From Deltaproteobacteria bacterium (GTDB lineage: Bacteria > Myxococcota_A > Polyangia > Polyangiales > Ga0077539): a DNA stretch of 64,000 nucleotides. Each line of letters opens with the position of its first letter. The stretch's first letter is position 1. A model generated the notes under the pieces. It was not told where the DNA came from and searched no databases. It was given only the letters and a program-made list of their open reading frames with translations. Shown here piece by piece: positions 29,599-39,462 of the stretch. Made by a program: the position numbers and the translations under genes. The stretch covers positions 1-64,000 of the forward strand of contig JACRDB010000092.1 of assembly GCA_016218725.1 (NCBI GenBank), written 5' to 3'.

Positions 29599-30741
29599 TC
29601 AGGGCACCCCTCCGAGCGCCAGCAGCGGCACCGGCCACACCTCGGCGCGGGACAGCTCTGCGTCCGCGAGGTACAGCGTCGCCTCGGAGCCCTGCGGCGG
29701 GTGCAGCCCCAACTCATAACGCGCGCTCTGGCCGTCACTTGCGAGCGTGCGCAGGCCGCCCCGGGGCACCGCCCGGGCCTCCTCCGTCGCCCACGCCCCG
29801 AGCTCCTTCAGGCACTTGTGGTGCCCCGTGTGACCGGCCACCTGCGCGAGCCCGAGCGGGAGGGTCCGCGGGTCGAAGCGCCGAGGGCGCCCCTCGTCCC
29901 AGGACCACCCATCGCGCGACCGCTCCGAGTTCGACGGGCGGTGGTACAAGAGCCCGCCCCCCTCGCGCTCCGCGTCCCCCGCGTGGTGCAGCGGCGCGAG
30001 CCTCAGCGGCGCCTCGCCGCCCGCGCGCCAGTCGTCGCGCACCGCCTCTACCGCCGCGGAGAGCGCGGCCTGGAGCGCACGAGCGACGGCCGCGGCGTCA
30101 CGCGTCGCGGCGTCGAGCCCGAGGAGGCGGAGCTCTCGCCGGGTGACGCCCGCGTGGGTCAGGAGCGCCGGGGTCCCGTCCGGGAGCGCCGCCGCGAGGC
30201 CCAGGGCGTAGCGTCCCGCGAGGAGGAGCTCCCGCACCAGCGCCCGCTGCTCGGACGTGAACGAAGAATAGTCCCGCGCCACCAGGTTCCACACCGGGAG
30301 CTTCGGGAAGGCCTCGCGGTGACGCGCCGCCGCGGCCGGGTCCCCGTCCAGCCCTCGCGCCGCGGCGAAGGCCTCCTCGAAGCGCGCGTCGGACACCCCG
30401 GCGAACTCCTGAACCCTGGCGGCGTCGTGGTTTCCTAGGAGCACCCTCACCTGCCAGGGGGGGTGTCCGGTGAGCCACCGGAGGACCCGCAGGCCCTCCC
30501 GCGCCGCCACCGCGCGGTCGTCCCCGTAGTCGAAGTGATCCCCCAGGGACACGAGGCCGACGTCCTCCCGGAGCGCGCCGTGGTCCCCCAGGAGCCCGGC
30601 CTCGCACAGGACCCGCGCGAGGCGCTCCAGCGAGCACTGCGGGTCCCCCACGGCGAACCACCGGGACGGAAAGGTTCCCGGCGCCCGCTCTGGAGCGCTC
30701 CCGGGCTCCGCGTCGAGCACCGCCTGCACCTTCGCTTCCAC
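29599..30741 (-). CDS. Metallophosphoesterase
   Basis: FAVGDPQCS...LVSLGDHFDYGDD...VLLGNHDAARV. Confidence 0.85.
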   Translation of the reverse strand: MEAKVQAVLDAEPGSAPERAPGTFPSRWFAVGDPQCSLERLARVLCEAGLLGDHGALREDVGLVSLGDHFDYGDDRAVAAREGLRVLRWLTGHPPWQVRVLLGNHDAARVQEFAGVSDARFEEAFAAARGLDGDPAAAARHREAFPKLPVWNLVARDYSSFTSEQRALVRELLLAGRYALGLAAALPDGTPALLTHAGVTRRELRLLGLDAATRDAAAVARALQAALSAAVEAVRDDWRAGGEAPLRLAPLHHAGDAEREGGGLLYHRPSNSERSRDGWSWDEGRPRRFDPRTLPLGLAQVAGHTGHHKCLKELGAWATEEARAVPRGGLRTLASDGQSARYELGLHPPQGSEATLYLADAELSRAEVWPVPLLALGGVP

Positions 30742-30810
30742 CGGAGCCTACCCGTAGCACGGAGCGCCACGGCGGGCAGTCCCCTCCCTGCTGGCGTACA
30801 CTCCCCAGCC

Positions 30811-31698
30811 GTGCACGACCCCCCCGACGGCGCTAGCTACCACCAGCCCCCGGAGGGCTACGGCCCGGGCCTCTACCGCGAGCCCCGGCCGCTGCCCCCC
30901 GCGCCCACGGTCAGCACCTGGGAGGCCTACAAGACCGCGTGGAGCCTCCTGGTGCGCGAGCCGGGGCTGGTCCTCGGGACCACGGCGTTGTGGTTCGTCC
31001 CCATCATCGGCCCGCTCATCCTCGCGGGGCTCGGCGCGTGGCTCTTCCAGCGCTGGCTCCGGAAGGACCGCTCCCCCGTTCCGCCATTGACCATCAACGC
31101 CCTGCCGCAGCTCCTCCAGCGAGGGATCGCCCCGTACGTCGCCCGGCTCCTGATCACCATGCCCACGGTCTTCCTGGCGTACTTCGGGATGATCTTCTAC
31201 GTGTTCTCCCTGCGGCTCCTCCCGCAGGTACTCCTCCTCCCGGGACTCCTCCTGGGCGGTCTCGGGGGCCTCGCGGTGATGCTCCTGGCCTTCGTCGGCG
31301 TCGAGACCGGCATGACCCTGGGCGAGCTGCACGAGGACGTCGACAAGACCATCCAGCCGAAGCAATTCTGGAGCTACCTGCGCGCCACCGGCTGGGCCCA
31401 CCTGAAGACCCTCCTCCCGCAAGCGGTCCTGGCCACGCTGGTGCTCGTCGCCGGGACCCTCGCCTGCGGGGTGGGGCTGTGGCCCGCGTCGGTCCTCGCC
31501 ATGATCGCCACCTCACACCTGCGCTACCAGATCTATGAGCGCTACCTCTACGAGGGTGGGCCCCCCTTGCGCGAGGTCCTCACCGCCGACGAGGAGCGCT
31601 CCGGGGTGCGCGTCGCGCAGGACGCCGCCCCGGGCGCCGCCTGGGCCGAGGCCCCGCATGCCTCGCAGCACCCGGGCTTCCAGCGCCAACGCTCCTGA
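30811..31698 (+). CDS. Integral membrane hypothetical protein
   Basis: GTG start; at least four hydrophobic segments (LVLGTTALWFVPIIGPLILAGLGAWLF etc.). Confidence 0.65.
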   Translation: MHDPPDGASYHQPPEGYGPGLYREPRPLPPAPTVSTWEAYKTAWSLLVREPGLVLGTTALWFVPIIGPLILAGLGAWLFQRWLRKDRSPVPPLTINALPQLLQRGIAPYVARLLITMPTVFLAYFGMIFYVFSLRLLPQVLLLPGLLLGGLGGLAVMLLAFVGVETGMTLGELHEDVDKTIQPKQFWSYLRATGWAHLKTLLPQAVLATLVLVAGTLACGVGLWPASVLAMIATSHLRYQIYERYLYEGGPPLREVLTADEERSGVRVAQDAAPGAAWAEAPHASQHPGFQRQRS

Positions 31699-31702
31699 GC
31701 GC

Positions 31703-32533
31703 TCAGCGCCACCCGTACCCGAAGGTCAGCTCCGCCCGGAGGTCCTCCGGCGTCCCGCGGTCCACGGGCCGTAGCGCCGAGAGCTGGGCGTACCACCCGC
31801 GCCTCGCGGTCCAGCGCCCGGAGAGCCACGCCGCCCCGACCAGGCCCTCGGCCACCGTGGGCAGCCAGCGCAGCTCCGCGCCCACGCTCGCGCTCCAGCC
31901 CTCGCCCGCGCCCAGCACCAGCTCCCACGCCGCGGAGCCCCCGGCCTGGACCCAACGCCTCCGCCCCGGCTGCGCCACCAGGGCCTCGACGGCGAGCGCC
32001 ACCGCCAGCGTCGCCCCGTCGCCTGGCGTCCACCGGAGCACCGCCCCCACCTGCGCCCCGTAGCGCAACGCCCGCTGGTCACCCCCCTCCAGGGGCGGAC
32101 GCACCCGCGCGAAGAGCCCCACCGGGGCCCCCAGTCCCCTCACGGTCCGTTGCACCCCTAGCACCAGGGGCCCCGCGACCGTACCATCCGCCGCGATCGC
32201 CGCGTTCTGCGCGAAGCGATACCCGATGGGCGCCCCGTCCGCGGTGAGCGCCCACCCCCGCCCCAGCGCCACGAGCGCCGAGAGCCTCGCCTGGAGAGAG
32301 ATTTCCCCCCGGAGCTCCAAGGGTTCAAGACCCAGGGCACCGGTCAATCCAGTTGACACGTAGGAAGCGCCGCAGGGGGACGCCAGGCTGTCGAAGACCG
32401 CCCACCGCGAAGGACGCCGCGGGGCGCCTTCGGCCAGGGCGCAAAACGCCCCGGGCGAGCACCACGCGGGCGTCGCGGACAGAAGCACCGCCAGGCAGGC
32501 AGCGCACGGTCTCACAGGCCCGGGGGCTCCCAC
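31703..32533 (-). CDS. Secreted/outer-membrane-like hypothetical protein
   Basis: Signal-like N-terminus; alternating beta-strand-like C-terminus (WYAQLSALRPVDRGTPEDLRAELTFGYGWR). Confidence 0.6.
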   Translation of the reverse strand: MGAPGPVRPCAACLAVLLSATPAWCSPGAFCALAEGAPRRPSRWAVFDSLASPCGASYVSTGLTGALGLEPLELRGEISLQARLSALVALGRGWALTADGAPIGYRFAQNAAIAADGTVAGPLVLGVQRTVRGLGAPVGLFARVRPPLEGGDQRALRYGAQVGAVLRWTPGDGATLAVALAVEALVAQPGRRRWVQAGGSAAWELVLGAGEGWSASVGAELRWLPTVAEGLVGAAWLSGRWTARRGWYAQLSALRPVDRGTPEDLRAELTFGYGWR

Positions 32534-35370
32534 CCATCGCCCGCGAGGTCCAGGAGGAAGGGGTTCGTGAAGGCCATGGGCCAGGTCCCGGGAGACACGG
32601 CGTCCACCAGGACGCGAGGGTCACCCTCGCCCGGCGCGCGGGGCGCGAGCTCCGCGGCGACGCCGTCACCGTCGCCGTCGATGTGGTCCGGCAGGCCGTC
32701 GTCGTCCTGGTCGGCCACCGCGGGCAGGGCGGAGCCCGCCTCCACCACCACCCAGCCGTCGCGCCCGCCGAGGAGCTCGCGCAGGGGGACGGTGACCATG
32801 AGGCGCCGGACGCCTCCCTGGCCGAAGGGGTCGTCGGGGCGGGCCACCTCGGCGCCGCTCCAGCGCCTACGAAGGGCGCCGTTGACCACGAGCCTCACCT
32901 CGTCCACGGGGATCCACGGAGCGGCCCGCACCTCCAGCGTCAGCGTCGCCTCCCGCGAGGGCTGGAAGGGCAGCACCGAGGGCCCTCGCGCGCGGCCCTC
33001 GCTGTCCGTGACCGAGGCCAGCACCACGGGGCCGTTGCTCCCGACCACCCTCCCAAGGCGCACGGCGCGATTGAAGGCCGCCACCTCCACGGGGGCCGTC
33101 GTCGTGTCCATGAACACCAGGTTCCGAGGCCAGCCTGCCTGCTCGGCCTGGAGCGAGTGCGTGTCGCTGTTGGCGGTCCCGGCCCTCACCACGCCCTGGG
33201 ACAGGAGCGCATGCCACAGCGCGCGGTACTGGAGGTTTCGCAGGAGGTCCGCGCCGTTCATCACCTCCTGGACGTCCCAGTCCACGTTGCGGCTGCGTCC
33301 CCCGGGGCGGCTCCACAGGCGCCCCGGACCGGAGCCGTCGTTCACGGCGGGGAGCGCCCTGCGCGGGTCCACCGCGAGCACCCTCAGGAGCCCCTGGTCG
33401 ATCCCGCCGATGGGGGCGAGCGTCGGGTGGTTGAGCTGGATCACCGCGTCGGCCCCGCCCTCCGCCCGGAGGAGGTCGAAGAGCTCCGCGGGCTCCAGGA
33501 GCTCATCCCACGGCGCCCCGTTCCGCGGCCTCGAGGGGTCGCACCGCAGGGGCCAGAAGTTGGCATGCCCGATGGTGTGGGGCAGCGCCGAGGAGCCCAC
33601 CCGCAGGAAGGGCAGGAGCCCCGTGGTCTCCACCCCGGTGAGCACCTCGAGCCTCCCTCGAAAGGCCTCCAGGGCTGCGCCGTAGTCCGCGCACACGTCG
33701 TGGTCCGTCGCCGCGATCAGCCGCACGCCCGCCGACACGAAGCTCTGGAGCCGGTCCCGGTCCGGGATCGCCGCGTCGCTGCTCCGCCCTCCGTGGACAT
33801 GCAGGTCAGCGTGCAACACGGTTGACGGATACAGTCCAGGGATGCGTACCAGACGCACTTCAAGAATCTCATCCCGTGCATCCTGATTGACAATTGCGCG
33901 CCTCGCGAGGGTGTACCCCGGGCCCGCGGTGACATACACCATCCAGCGCCCGGAGGGGACGTTGAACGATGCCTCGCCCCGAGGGACCAGGGCGCGGTTG
34001 CAAGCTGGCGAGGGCCCGTGGGGGTCCCCGAGGAAGGGCGAGCAGCCCTCTCGCTCGACGCCGTAGAGGGTCCCGGGCGCGGCCCCGGGGTCCGCCCTGG
34101 ACGTCGGCAGGAGCACCACCTCGGCGTCGAGGGGCGCGCCGTTGGCGTCGGTCACGCGGACCGTGAGCCTGCCCGGTCGCGGGAGGGACAGCGTCGGGAG
34201 CGCCACGGGTCCCATCGTGCCAAGGGTGACCTCGGTGGCCATGCCCTCCGGGCGCCCGTGCCTCCAGGGTTGGAGCCGGTATCTGCGCCCCGGAGGAAGC
34301 GCCAGGCGGTAGCTCCCGTCGGAGCCTGGCACCGCGAGGTCCACGGGCGTAGGCGCCTGCGTCACGTCCTCGACGAAGATCGACACCTCGCGCTCGTCGC
34401 CGCCGAGGGGCACCCCCAGGCCGTCCAGTACGCGGCCGGAGACACTCACCCAGGGGTCCCCATGGAGCTGCCGATGGACCTCCCTGACCAGTCCATGGAC
34501 CGCGGAGAGGCCCTCGCCCGGCGCCGTGAGCACCACCCTCTCGAAGGACAGCCCGTCCCCCGGGGCCACCAGGGCGGGACGGGGCCCCAGCGCGGCGAAC
34601 TCGGCGCTCACGAAGCCCCCGAGGGTCTGGGCGTCACACGCCACCTCGGCGTAGGCCGCGTACGGCGGGGCGTGGCTCTGGGCCGACAGCCACGGCACCT
34701 CGTGCCACGCGGCCTGCAGGTCGTACGGATCCACCGGGGGGTGCCGGAAGCCCATCGCCGCCAGGGGCGCGAAGGGCGTGAGGTCCCTCCGGCCCACGAG
34801 CACGAAGTCCGAGAGGAACAGCGGCCAGGTGCGCCGCCCACCGTTGAAGAGCTCCGTGCGCACGCGCAGCCCGCGGTCGCACGGGCGGAGCTCATAGCGC
34901 ACGGAGACCTCCACCGCGGGGTCCGCGGCGAGGTACCCGTGGAGCACCAGCGTGGCGCGGTCCCCCGAAGGGAGCACCGCCGCGTGGTGGTAGTGGGCCA
35001 TGTCCCCGGGGAGCACGCCCGTGGCGTGGCAGACGTAGTGCAGGTGATCGGCGCCGCCGCGCGGCGCCAGGTCGAGGATCCTCCCGCCGGTCACGCCCGT
35101 GTAGTGGGGGTGCTCCGGAGCGTCGATCACCGCGCGGAGCTGGTCGTTCTCGAAGAGGTAATCCCCGACGGTGCCCAGCGCCGCAAGACCCTCGGGGCGC
35201 TCCTCCGGGCGGGTGATGCGCCGCACCGTGGCGAAGCCTCCCTCGCAGCGCCAGGAGAGCGCCGCGCACGGCGCCGCCGGGACGCACCCGTCGCCCCCGC
35301 GGGAGAAGCACCCGCCGTCGTCGGCGAAGCACCCCGCGAGGCTCAGGGACAGGGCGAGCGGTCGTCGCAT
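32512..35370 (-). CDS. PHP-domain (CehA/McbA-like) metallohydrolase lipoprotein
   Basis: LALSLSLAGCFADDGGC lipobox; VLHADLHVHGGRSSDAAIPDRDRLQSFVSAGVRLIAATDHDVCADYGAALEAF. Confidence 0.85.
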   Translation of the reverse strand: MRRPLALSLSLAGCFADDGGCFSRGGDGCVPAAPCAALSWRCEGGFATVRRITRPEERPEGLAALGTVGDYLFENDQLRAVIDAPEHPHYTGVTGGRILDLAPRGGADHLHYVCHATGVLPGDMAHYHHAAVLPSGDRATLVLHGYLAADPAVEVSVRYELRPCDRGLRVRTELFNGGRRTWPLFLSDFVLVGRRDLTPFAPLAAMGFRHPPVDPYDLQAAWHEVPWLSAQSHAPPYAAYAEVACDAQTLGGFVSAEFAALGPRPALVAPGDGLSFERVVLTAPGEGLSAVHGLVREVHRQLHGDPWVSVSGRVLDGLGVPLGGDEREVSIFVEDVTQAPTPVDLAVPGSDGSYRLALPPGRRYRLQPWRHGRPEGMATEVTLGTMGPVALPTLSLPRPGRLTVRVTDANGAPLDAEVVLLPTSRADPGAAPGTLYGVEREGCSPFLGDPHGPSPACNRALVPRGEASFNVPSGRWMVYVTAGPGYTLARRAIVNQDARDEILEVRLVRIPGLYPSTVLHADLHVHGGRSSDAAIPDRDRLQSFVSAGVRLIAATDHDVCADYGAALEAFRGRLEVLTGVETTGLLPFLRVGSSALPHTIGHANFWPLRCDPSRPRNGAPWDELLEPAELFDLLRAEGGADAVIQLNHPTLAPIGGIDQGLLRVLAVDPRRALPAVNDGSGPGRLWSRPGGRSRNVDWDVQEVMNGADLLRNLQYRALWHALLSQGVVRAGTANSDTHSLQAEQAGWPRNLVFMDTTTAPVEVAAFNRAVRLGRVVGSNGPVVLASVTDSEGRARGPSVLPFQPSREATLTLEVRAAPWIPVDEVRLVVNGALRRRWSGAEVARPDDPFGQGGVRRLMVTVPLRELLGGRDGWVVVEAGSALPAVADQDDDGLPDHIDGDGDGVAAELAPRAPGEGDPRVLVDAVSPGTWPMAFTNPFLLDLAGDGWEPPGL

Positions 35371-35382
35371 CGCTCCCCTCCC

Positions 35383-36501
35383 TTACGGGAGGATCCTCGC
35401 GGCCACCGCGGAGAAGTTCGCCACCAGGCGCCACGCCGGCCGCCCTCCCAGCGTCGCGTCCGGGGGCGTCGGCCAGGAGGTCATCGCCGTCGCCTCGCAG
35501 TCGGCGCCCGCCAGGAAGGAGCAGAGCGTGGGCATGCCCGGGACCGTCATCAAGCGCGCCGCGCGCGTGTCCTCCACCATGATCAGCGCCTCCAGGAGCC
35601 CGTAGGGCGCGCCGGTGACCGGGTCCCGGGTGAGCCACGCCGAGGGCGAGCACTCGTCAAAGACCCCTCCCGGGTACGCCGCCACCCCCACGCACCCCAG
35701 GTCCGCCGAGGGGCGCACCTCCCGGAGCTGGAGGCTCGTCAGCGGGAGCTCCACCTGCGGGTCTCCGCTCTCGGTGAAGAGCGGCCAGCGCACCACCGTG
35801 GTCGCCGGGCCCAGGGTGAACAGCGGCCCCGCGGACAGCACCCCGACCCTCGCCGGGTCCCAGCGCGACGCACCCCCGGGCCCCGGGGCGTCCCCGGCGT
35901 GAAACCGAAACGCCCCGTCCAGGAGCCCCCTGCCTCGCGCGCCGTACGCCACGCAGCGGGTGTTCAACGGCCCCACCCTCACCGTCGCCGCGTCCATGGT
36001 GCCGAAGCCGAAGAGCGCCGTCCCCGCGGCCAGCGCCCCGTCAAAGAAGCCCTCCACCACCGACGTGGTCAGCGTCGCCGGCCTCTCGAAGCGAAGCCTC
36101 GTCAGGCGGTAGCCCACCTGCGGGGGCGTCACCGCCACGTGCCCCGAGGGGCACCGCTGCCCCGCCGCGGTCTCCCGGTAACACCCGCCCCCGGGCGCCG
36201 CGCCGCACAACAGCGGCCCCGCCTCCGCGTCTGGCCCCGCCTCGGGGGCACCCATGGTGTCAACTGGATTGTCCATTACCGAGGCCTCCACGGGGGGCTC
36301 CGGCGGGTCCTCGCGGCCCACGGAGGTGTCCAGCGGGACCTCTGGAGGCGTTGAATCCATCGCTGTGAGGGAGTCTCCGGCAGGTGGCGCGTCCGCCCCG
36401 GGGCCCGAGGCGTCAACTGCATCATCCGGCGCCGGGTCCGTGGTTGTGGCGCAGCCGAGGAGCGCGCCCAGGGCGACCAGCGCCCACGGTGGTGACGCCA
36501 T
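35383..36501 (-). CDS. Hypothetical lipoprotein with an acidic linker
   Basis: MASPPWALVALGALLGCATTTDPAPDD lipobox; Asp/Pro-rich linker. Confidence 0.65.
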   Translation of the reverse strand: MASPPWALVALGALLGCATTTDPAPDDAVDASGPGADAPPAGDSLTAMDSTPPEVPLDTSVGREDPPEPPVEASVMDNPVDTMGAPEAGPDAEAGPLLCGAAPGGGCYRETAAGQRCPSGHVAVTPPQVGYRLTRLRFERPATLTTSVVEGFFDGALAAGTALFGFGTMDAATVRVGPLNTRCVAYGARGRGLLDGAFRFHAGDAPGPGGASRWDPARVGVLSAGPLFTLGPATTVVRWPLFTESGDPQVELPLTSLQLREVRPSADLGCVGVAAYPGGVFDECSPSAWLTRDPVTGAPYGLLEALIMVEDTRAARLMTVPGMPTLCSFLAGADCEATAMTSWPTPPDATLGGRPAWRLVANFSAVAARILP

Positions 36502-36556
36502 CACGGTCTCCGAGGGTAGCACACGGGGCACGCTCCCTGCGGTACCATCGGGCGTC

Positions 36557-37996
36557 GTGACGCGCGCAATGATCCTCGCGGCGGCCCTGGTCCTCACTCC
36601 CTCGGCGGCGCTCTCCCAGCCCACCTCGCCGTGCGGCGAGGGCTTCACCGGCTGCTCCCGCGCGCCGTTGTCTTTTGTCCACCGGGTGGGGCTCCCCGGG
36701 GAGTTCGACGTGGACACCGGCTGGGTGCCCATGGACTCGCCCGTGCAGGTGCGCTTCCGCGCTGCCCTGGTCGGGCGCACCACCGTGCGCGCGGCCGGAG
36801 AGCTCGTGGCGCGCTGGCCCCGGCCCATGACCCTGGAGGCCCCGGGCACGCCCGGGGAGGGCGCCTTGGAGCTCGACTGGGGCGTGCAGTTCAGCGCCCG
36901 CGTGAGGCTCCACCTCACCGTGGAGAGCCGCACCTTCGACTGGGAGGGCAACGTCCCCTTCCTGCCCATCGTGGATTTCCGCGCGATGGCCTCGCAGCGC
37001 TTCGACCCCTGGGGCTGGGACGAGGCGCAGGCCCGCGCCATGACGCCCCGGCAGCACATCACCGACGTGCGCCTCACGGACGCCATCGTGCGCATCCCGG
37101 GCATCTCCGGTGGCTTTTCGTTTGATGCCCTCGCCGAGGTCACCGCGGGCTGGCGCGCAACGCGGCTGGACTTCGGGCTCCTCGCGGACCCGATCACCCG
37201 CGACCGGGCGCGGGTGCAGGCGCTCTTCATGGCCGGGCCCTTCGTGGAGTACCTCCCGGCGCTCGAAGGGAACCTCGCCACCACGGTGACCGCCCACGTG
37301 TACCCGGGGCTCTATGTGCAGCTCCTCGGGCGGCGCTGGACCCTCCCCCTCGGGGACCTGCCGATCCCCCTCGGGCCCTTCAACACCGCGGTGAGAACAG
37401 AGCCCTCCCGCGCCCACCTCGCGCTGCCGGACCTCGCCTCGGACACCTCGGAGCTGGACTTCGGCGAGGTCGCCGTAGGCCAGCTCCGCGAGCGCACGCT
37501 GTACCTTCGCAACAGCGGTGAGATGAACGGGCGCCTCCTCGCCGCGGAAGTGCCCGCCCCCTTCGCCGCCGAGGTCTCTCCGTCCGAGCTCCCGCCGTCG
37601 TCCCAGCGCGCGGTGTCCGTGCGCTTCGCGCCCACCCGCGAGGGCCCCCAGCGCGCGGAGCTCTTCCTGGTCACCAACGACCCGGACACCCCCAGGCTCC
37701 GCGTGGACCTGCGTGCCTTTGCGCTCCCGGGCGCCCTCTCCGACGCGGGCTCCTCCGGCGACGCCGGCTCCGACGCCGGGAGAGACGGCTCCTCGGACGC
37801 CTCCGAGGGGGGCGCCTCCAACGCCGACGCCCTCGCCGCCGGTGGCTGCGCCTGCCGCGCAGAGGTACCGTCCGGGGCGCGCTCTACAGCGTTCGCGGTC
37901 AGCCTCGTGGCCTGGGCGTCCAGGGCACGTCGGCGACGCCCGCGCGGTGGTTGGCGCCACGCGCAAGGGAGAACAGCAGGTCGCTCAAGCGGTTGA
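36557..37996 (+). CDS. Choice-of-anchor-D/Hydin-like domain protein with MYXO-CTERM-like tail
   Basis: ELDFGEVAVGQLRERTLYLRNSGEMNGRL...VSVRFAPTREGPQRAELFLVTNDPDTPRLRVDLRAFA; tail GGCACRAE...AFAVSLVAWASRARRRRPR. Confidence 0.75.
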   Translation: MTRAMILAAALVLTPSAALSQPTSPCGEGFTGCSRAPLSFVHRVGLPGEFDVDTGWVPMDSPVQVRFRAALVGRTTVRAAGELVARWPRPMTLEAPGTPGEGALELDWGVQFSARVRLHLTVESRTFDWEGNVPFLPIVDFRAMASQRFDPWGWDEAQARAMTPRQHITDVRLTDAIVRIPGISGGFSFDALAEVTAGWRATRLDFGLLADPITRDRARVQALFMAGPFVEYLPALEGNLATTVTAHVYPGLYVQLLGRRWTLPLGDLPIPLGPFNTAVRTEPSRAHLALPDLASDTSELDFGEVAVGQLRERTLYLRNSGEMNGRLLAAEVPAPFAAEVSPSELPPSSQRAVSVRFAPTREGPQRAELFLVTNDPDTPRLRVDLRAFALPGALSDAGSSGDAGSDAGRDGSSDASEGGASNADALAAGGCACRAEVPSGARSTAFAVSLVAWASRARRRRPRGGWRHAQGRTAGRSSG

Positions 37997-38456
37997 GGTA
38001 CACCACCACCTGGTCCCTCACGGGCTCCTCGCGCCGCAGGGCCACCACCAGGCGCTCCGCCCGGCGGCACACGGTGCGCGCGAGGTGCAGCTCCGCCGCG
38101 CCCGCCACGCCGCCCGGCAGGATGAAGCTCTTGAGCGGCGGGAGCGCCGCCTCGCTGGCGTCTATGTGCTGCTCCAGGCGCGCGATGGAGGCCTCATCCA
38201 CGAGCCTCATCCCGAGGGAGTCCTCCTTGCCGGGCACCGTGGCCAGCTCCGCCCCGAGGACGAAGAGGTCCTCCTGCACCTCGGCGATGAGGTCATCGAT
38301 GGCCTGCGCGAGCCCCCGCGAGCGCGCCACCCCGAGGGAGGCGTTGAGCTCGTCCAGGGCCCCGTAGGCGCCCACTCGCTCGCTGGCCTTGGAGACCCGG
38401 AGGCCGCCGTAGAGGCCGGTCTCTCCGCGGTCCCCGGTGCGGGTGTAGATCTTCAC
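37899..38456 (-). CDS. ATP:cob(I)alamin adenosyltransferase, PduO type
   Basis: VKIYTRTGDRGETGLYGGLRVSKASERVGAYGALDELNASLG...FILPGGVAGAAELHLARTVCRRAER. Confidence 0.95.
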   Translation of the reverse strand: MKIYTRTGDRGETGLYGGLRVSKASERVGAYGALDELNASLGVARSRGLAQAIDDLIAEVQEDLFVLGAELATVPGKEDSLGMRLVDEASIARLEQHIDASEAALPPLKSFILPGGVAGAAELHLARTVCRRAERLVVALRREEPVRDQVVVYLNRLSDLLFSLARGANHRAGVADVPWTPRPRG

Positions 38457-39406
38457 GAGGCGCCCCCGAGGAGCGTGCCGGTTCGCAAGGGGTGCCCCGC
38501 GCAGAATTCCTTGACGCCCATGCGCTTCTTGCCTTCGAGCTGGAGCTCCGTAAGCCCGAGGAGCCCCTCGCGGGTGGCGACCCACAAGCGGTCCCTTGTG
38601 ATCGCCACGACCTCTCCCGGGGCCCCTGCGTACACCACCGGCGCGCCATCGAGCCGTGTGGCATTGACGATCAGGCGCCGCGCTCCCAGGGTGGTGCTCG
38701 CCCCGGGCCAGGGCTGGAGGCCCCGCACCTGGTTGTGGAGCTCCCGGGCCGGGCGGTTCCATTGGAGTCGCCCCTGGTCCCGCGAGAGCATCGGGGCGTG
38801 GGTGGCGTGGGCCTCGTCCTGGGGCACCGGCGTCAGGGCCCCCTCCAGGACATGCCCGAGGTCCTCCCGGAGCATCTGCGCGCCGAGCGCCGAGAGCCTC
38901 TCGCCCAGGGCCTCCGCCGTCTCGTCCGGGCCGATGGTCGTTCGGCGGATGGACAAGAGCGCGCCGGTGTCCATCCCGACGTCCATCTGCATGAGGGTGA
39001 CCCCGGTCTCCGTGTCCCCAGCGAGCACCGCATGCTGGATGGGCGAGGCCCCTCGCCACCGGGGGAGCACGCTGGCATGTACGTTCACGCACCCCAGCCT
39101 CGGGGCGGTGAGCACTTCAAGAGGCAGGATCCGGCCGTAGGCCACCACCACCGCGAGGTCCGGCGCCAGGGCCCGGAGCCACGCGGCCAGGGCGCCGTCC
39201 TTCACCTTCTCGGGCTGGTGCACAAGAATCCCGCGGGCCAGGGCCGCCACCTTGGTGGGTGGCGCCGTGAGCACGTTGCCCCGCCCGGAAGGGCGGTCGG
39301 GCTGGCACACCAGCGCCAGCACCTCGTGCTCGTCACACAGGGCCTCCAACGCAGGCACCGCGAAGGCCGGGGTGCCAAACATCACGATCCGTCCGCGGGT
39401 CGCCAT
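38453..39406 (-). CDS. fmt: Methionyl-tRNA formyltransferase
   Basis: VMFGTPAFAVPALEAL; CVNVHASVLPRWRGASPIQHAVLAGDTETGVTLMQMDVGMDTG. Confidence 0.96.
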   Translation of the reverse strand: MATRGRIVMFGTPAFAVPALEALCDEHEVLALVCQPDRPSGRGNVLTAPPTKVAALARGILVHQPEKVKDGALAAWLRALAPDLAVVVAYGRILPLEVLTAPRLGCVNVHASVLPRWRGASPIQHAVLAGDTETGVTLMQMDVGMDTGALLSIRRTTIGPDETAEALGERLSALGAQMLREDLGHVLEGALTPVPQDEAHATHAPMLSRDQGRLQWNRPARELHNQVRGLQPWPGASTTLGARRLIVNATRLDGAPVVYAGAPGEVVAITRDRLWVATREGLLGLTELQLEGKKRMGVKEFCAGHPLRTGTLLGGAS

Positions 39407-39462
39407 ACGGTCTCTGGCCGGGACACTACCCGACCTTGGAGGGCGATGGAACCTACCTGCAC

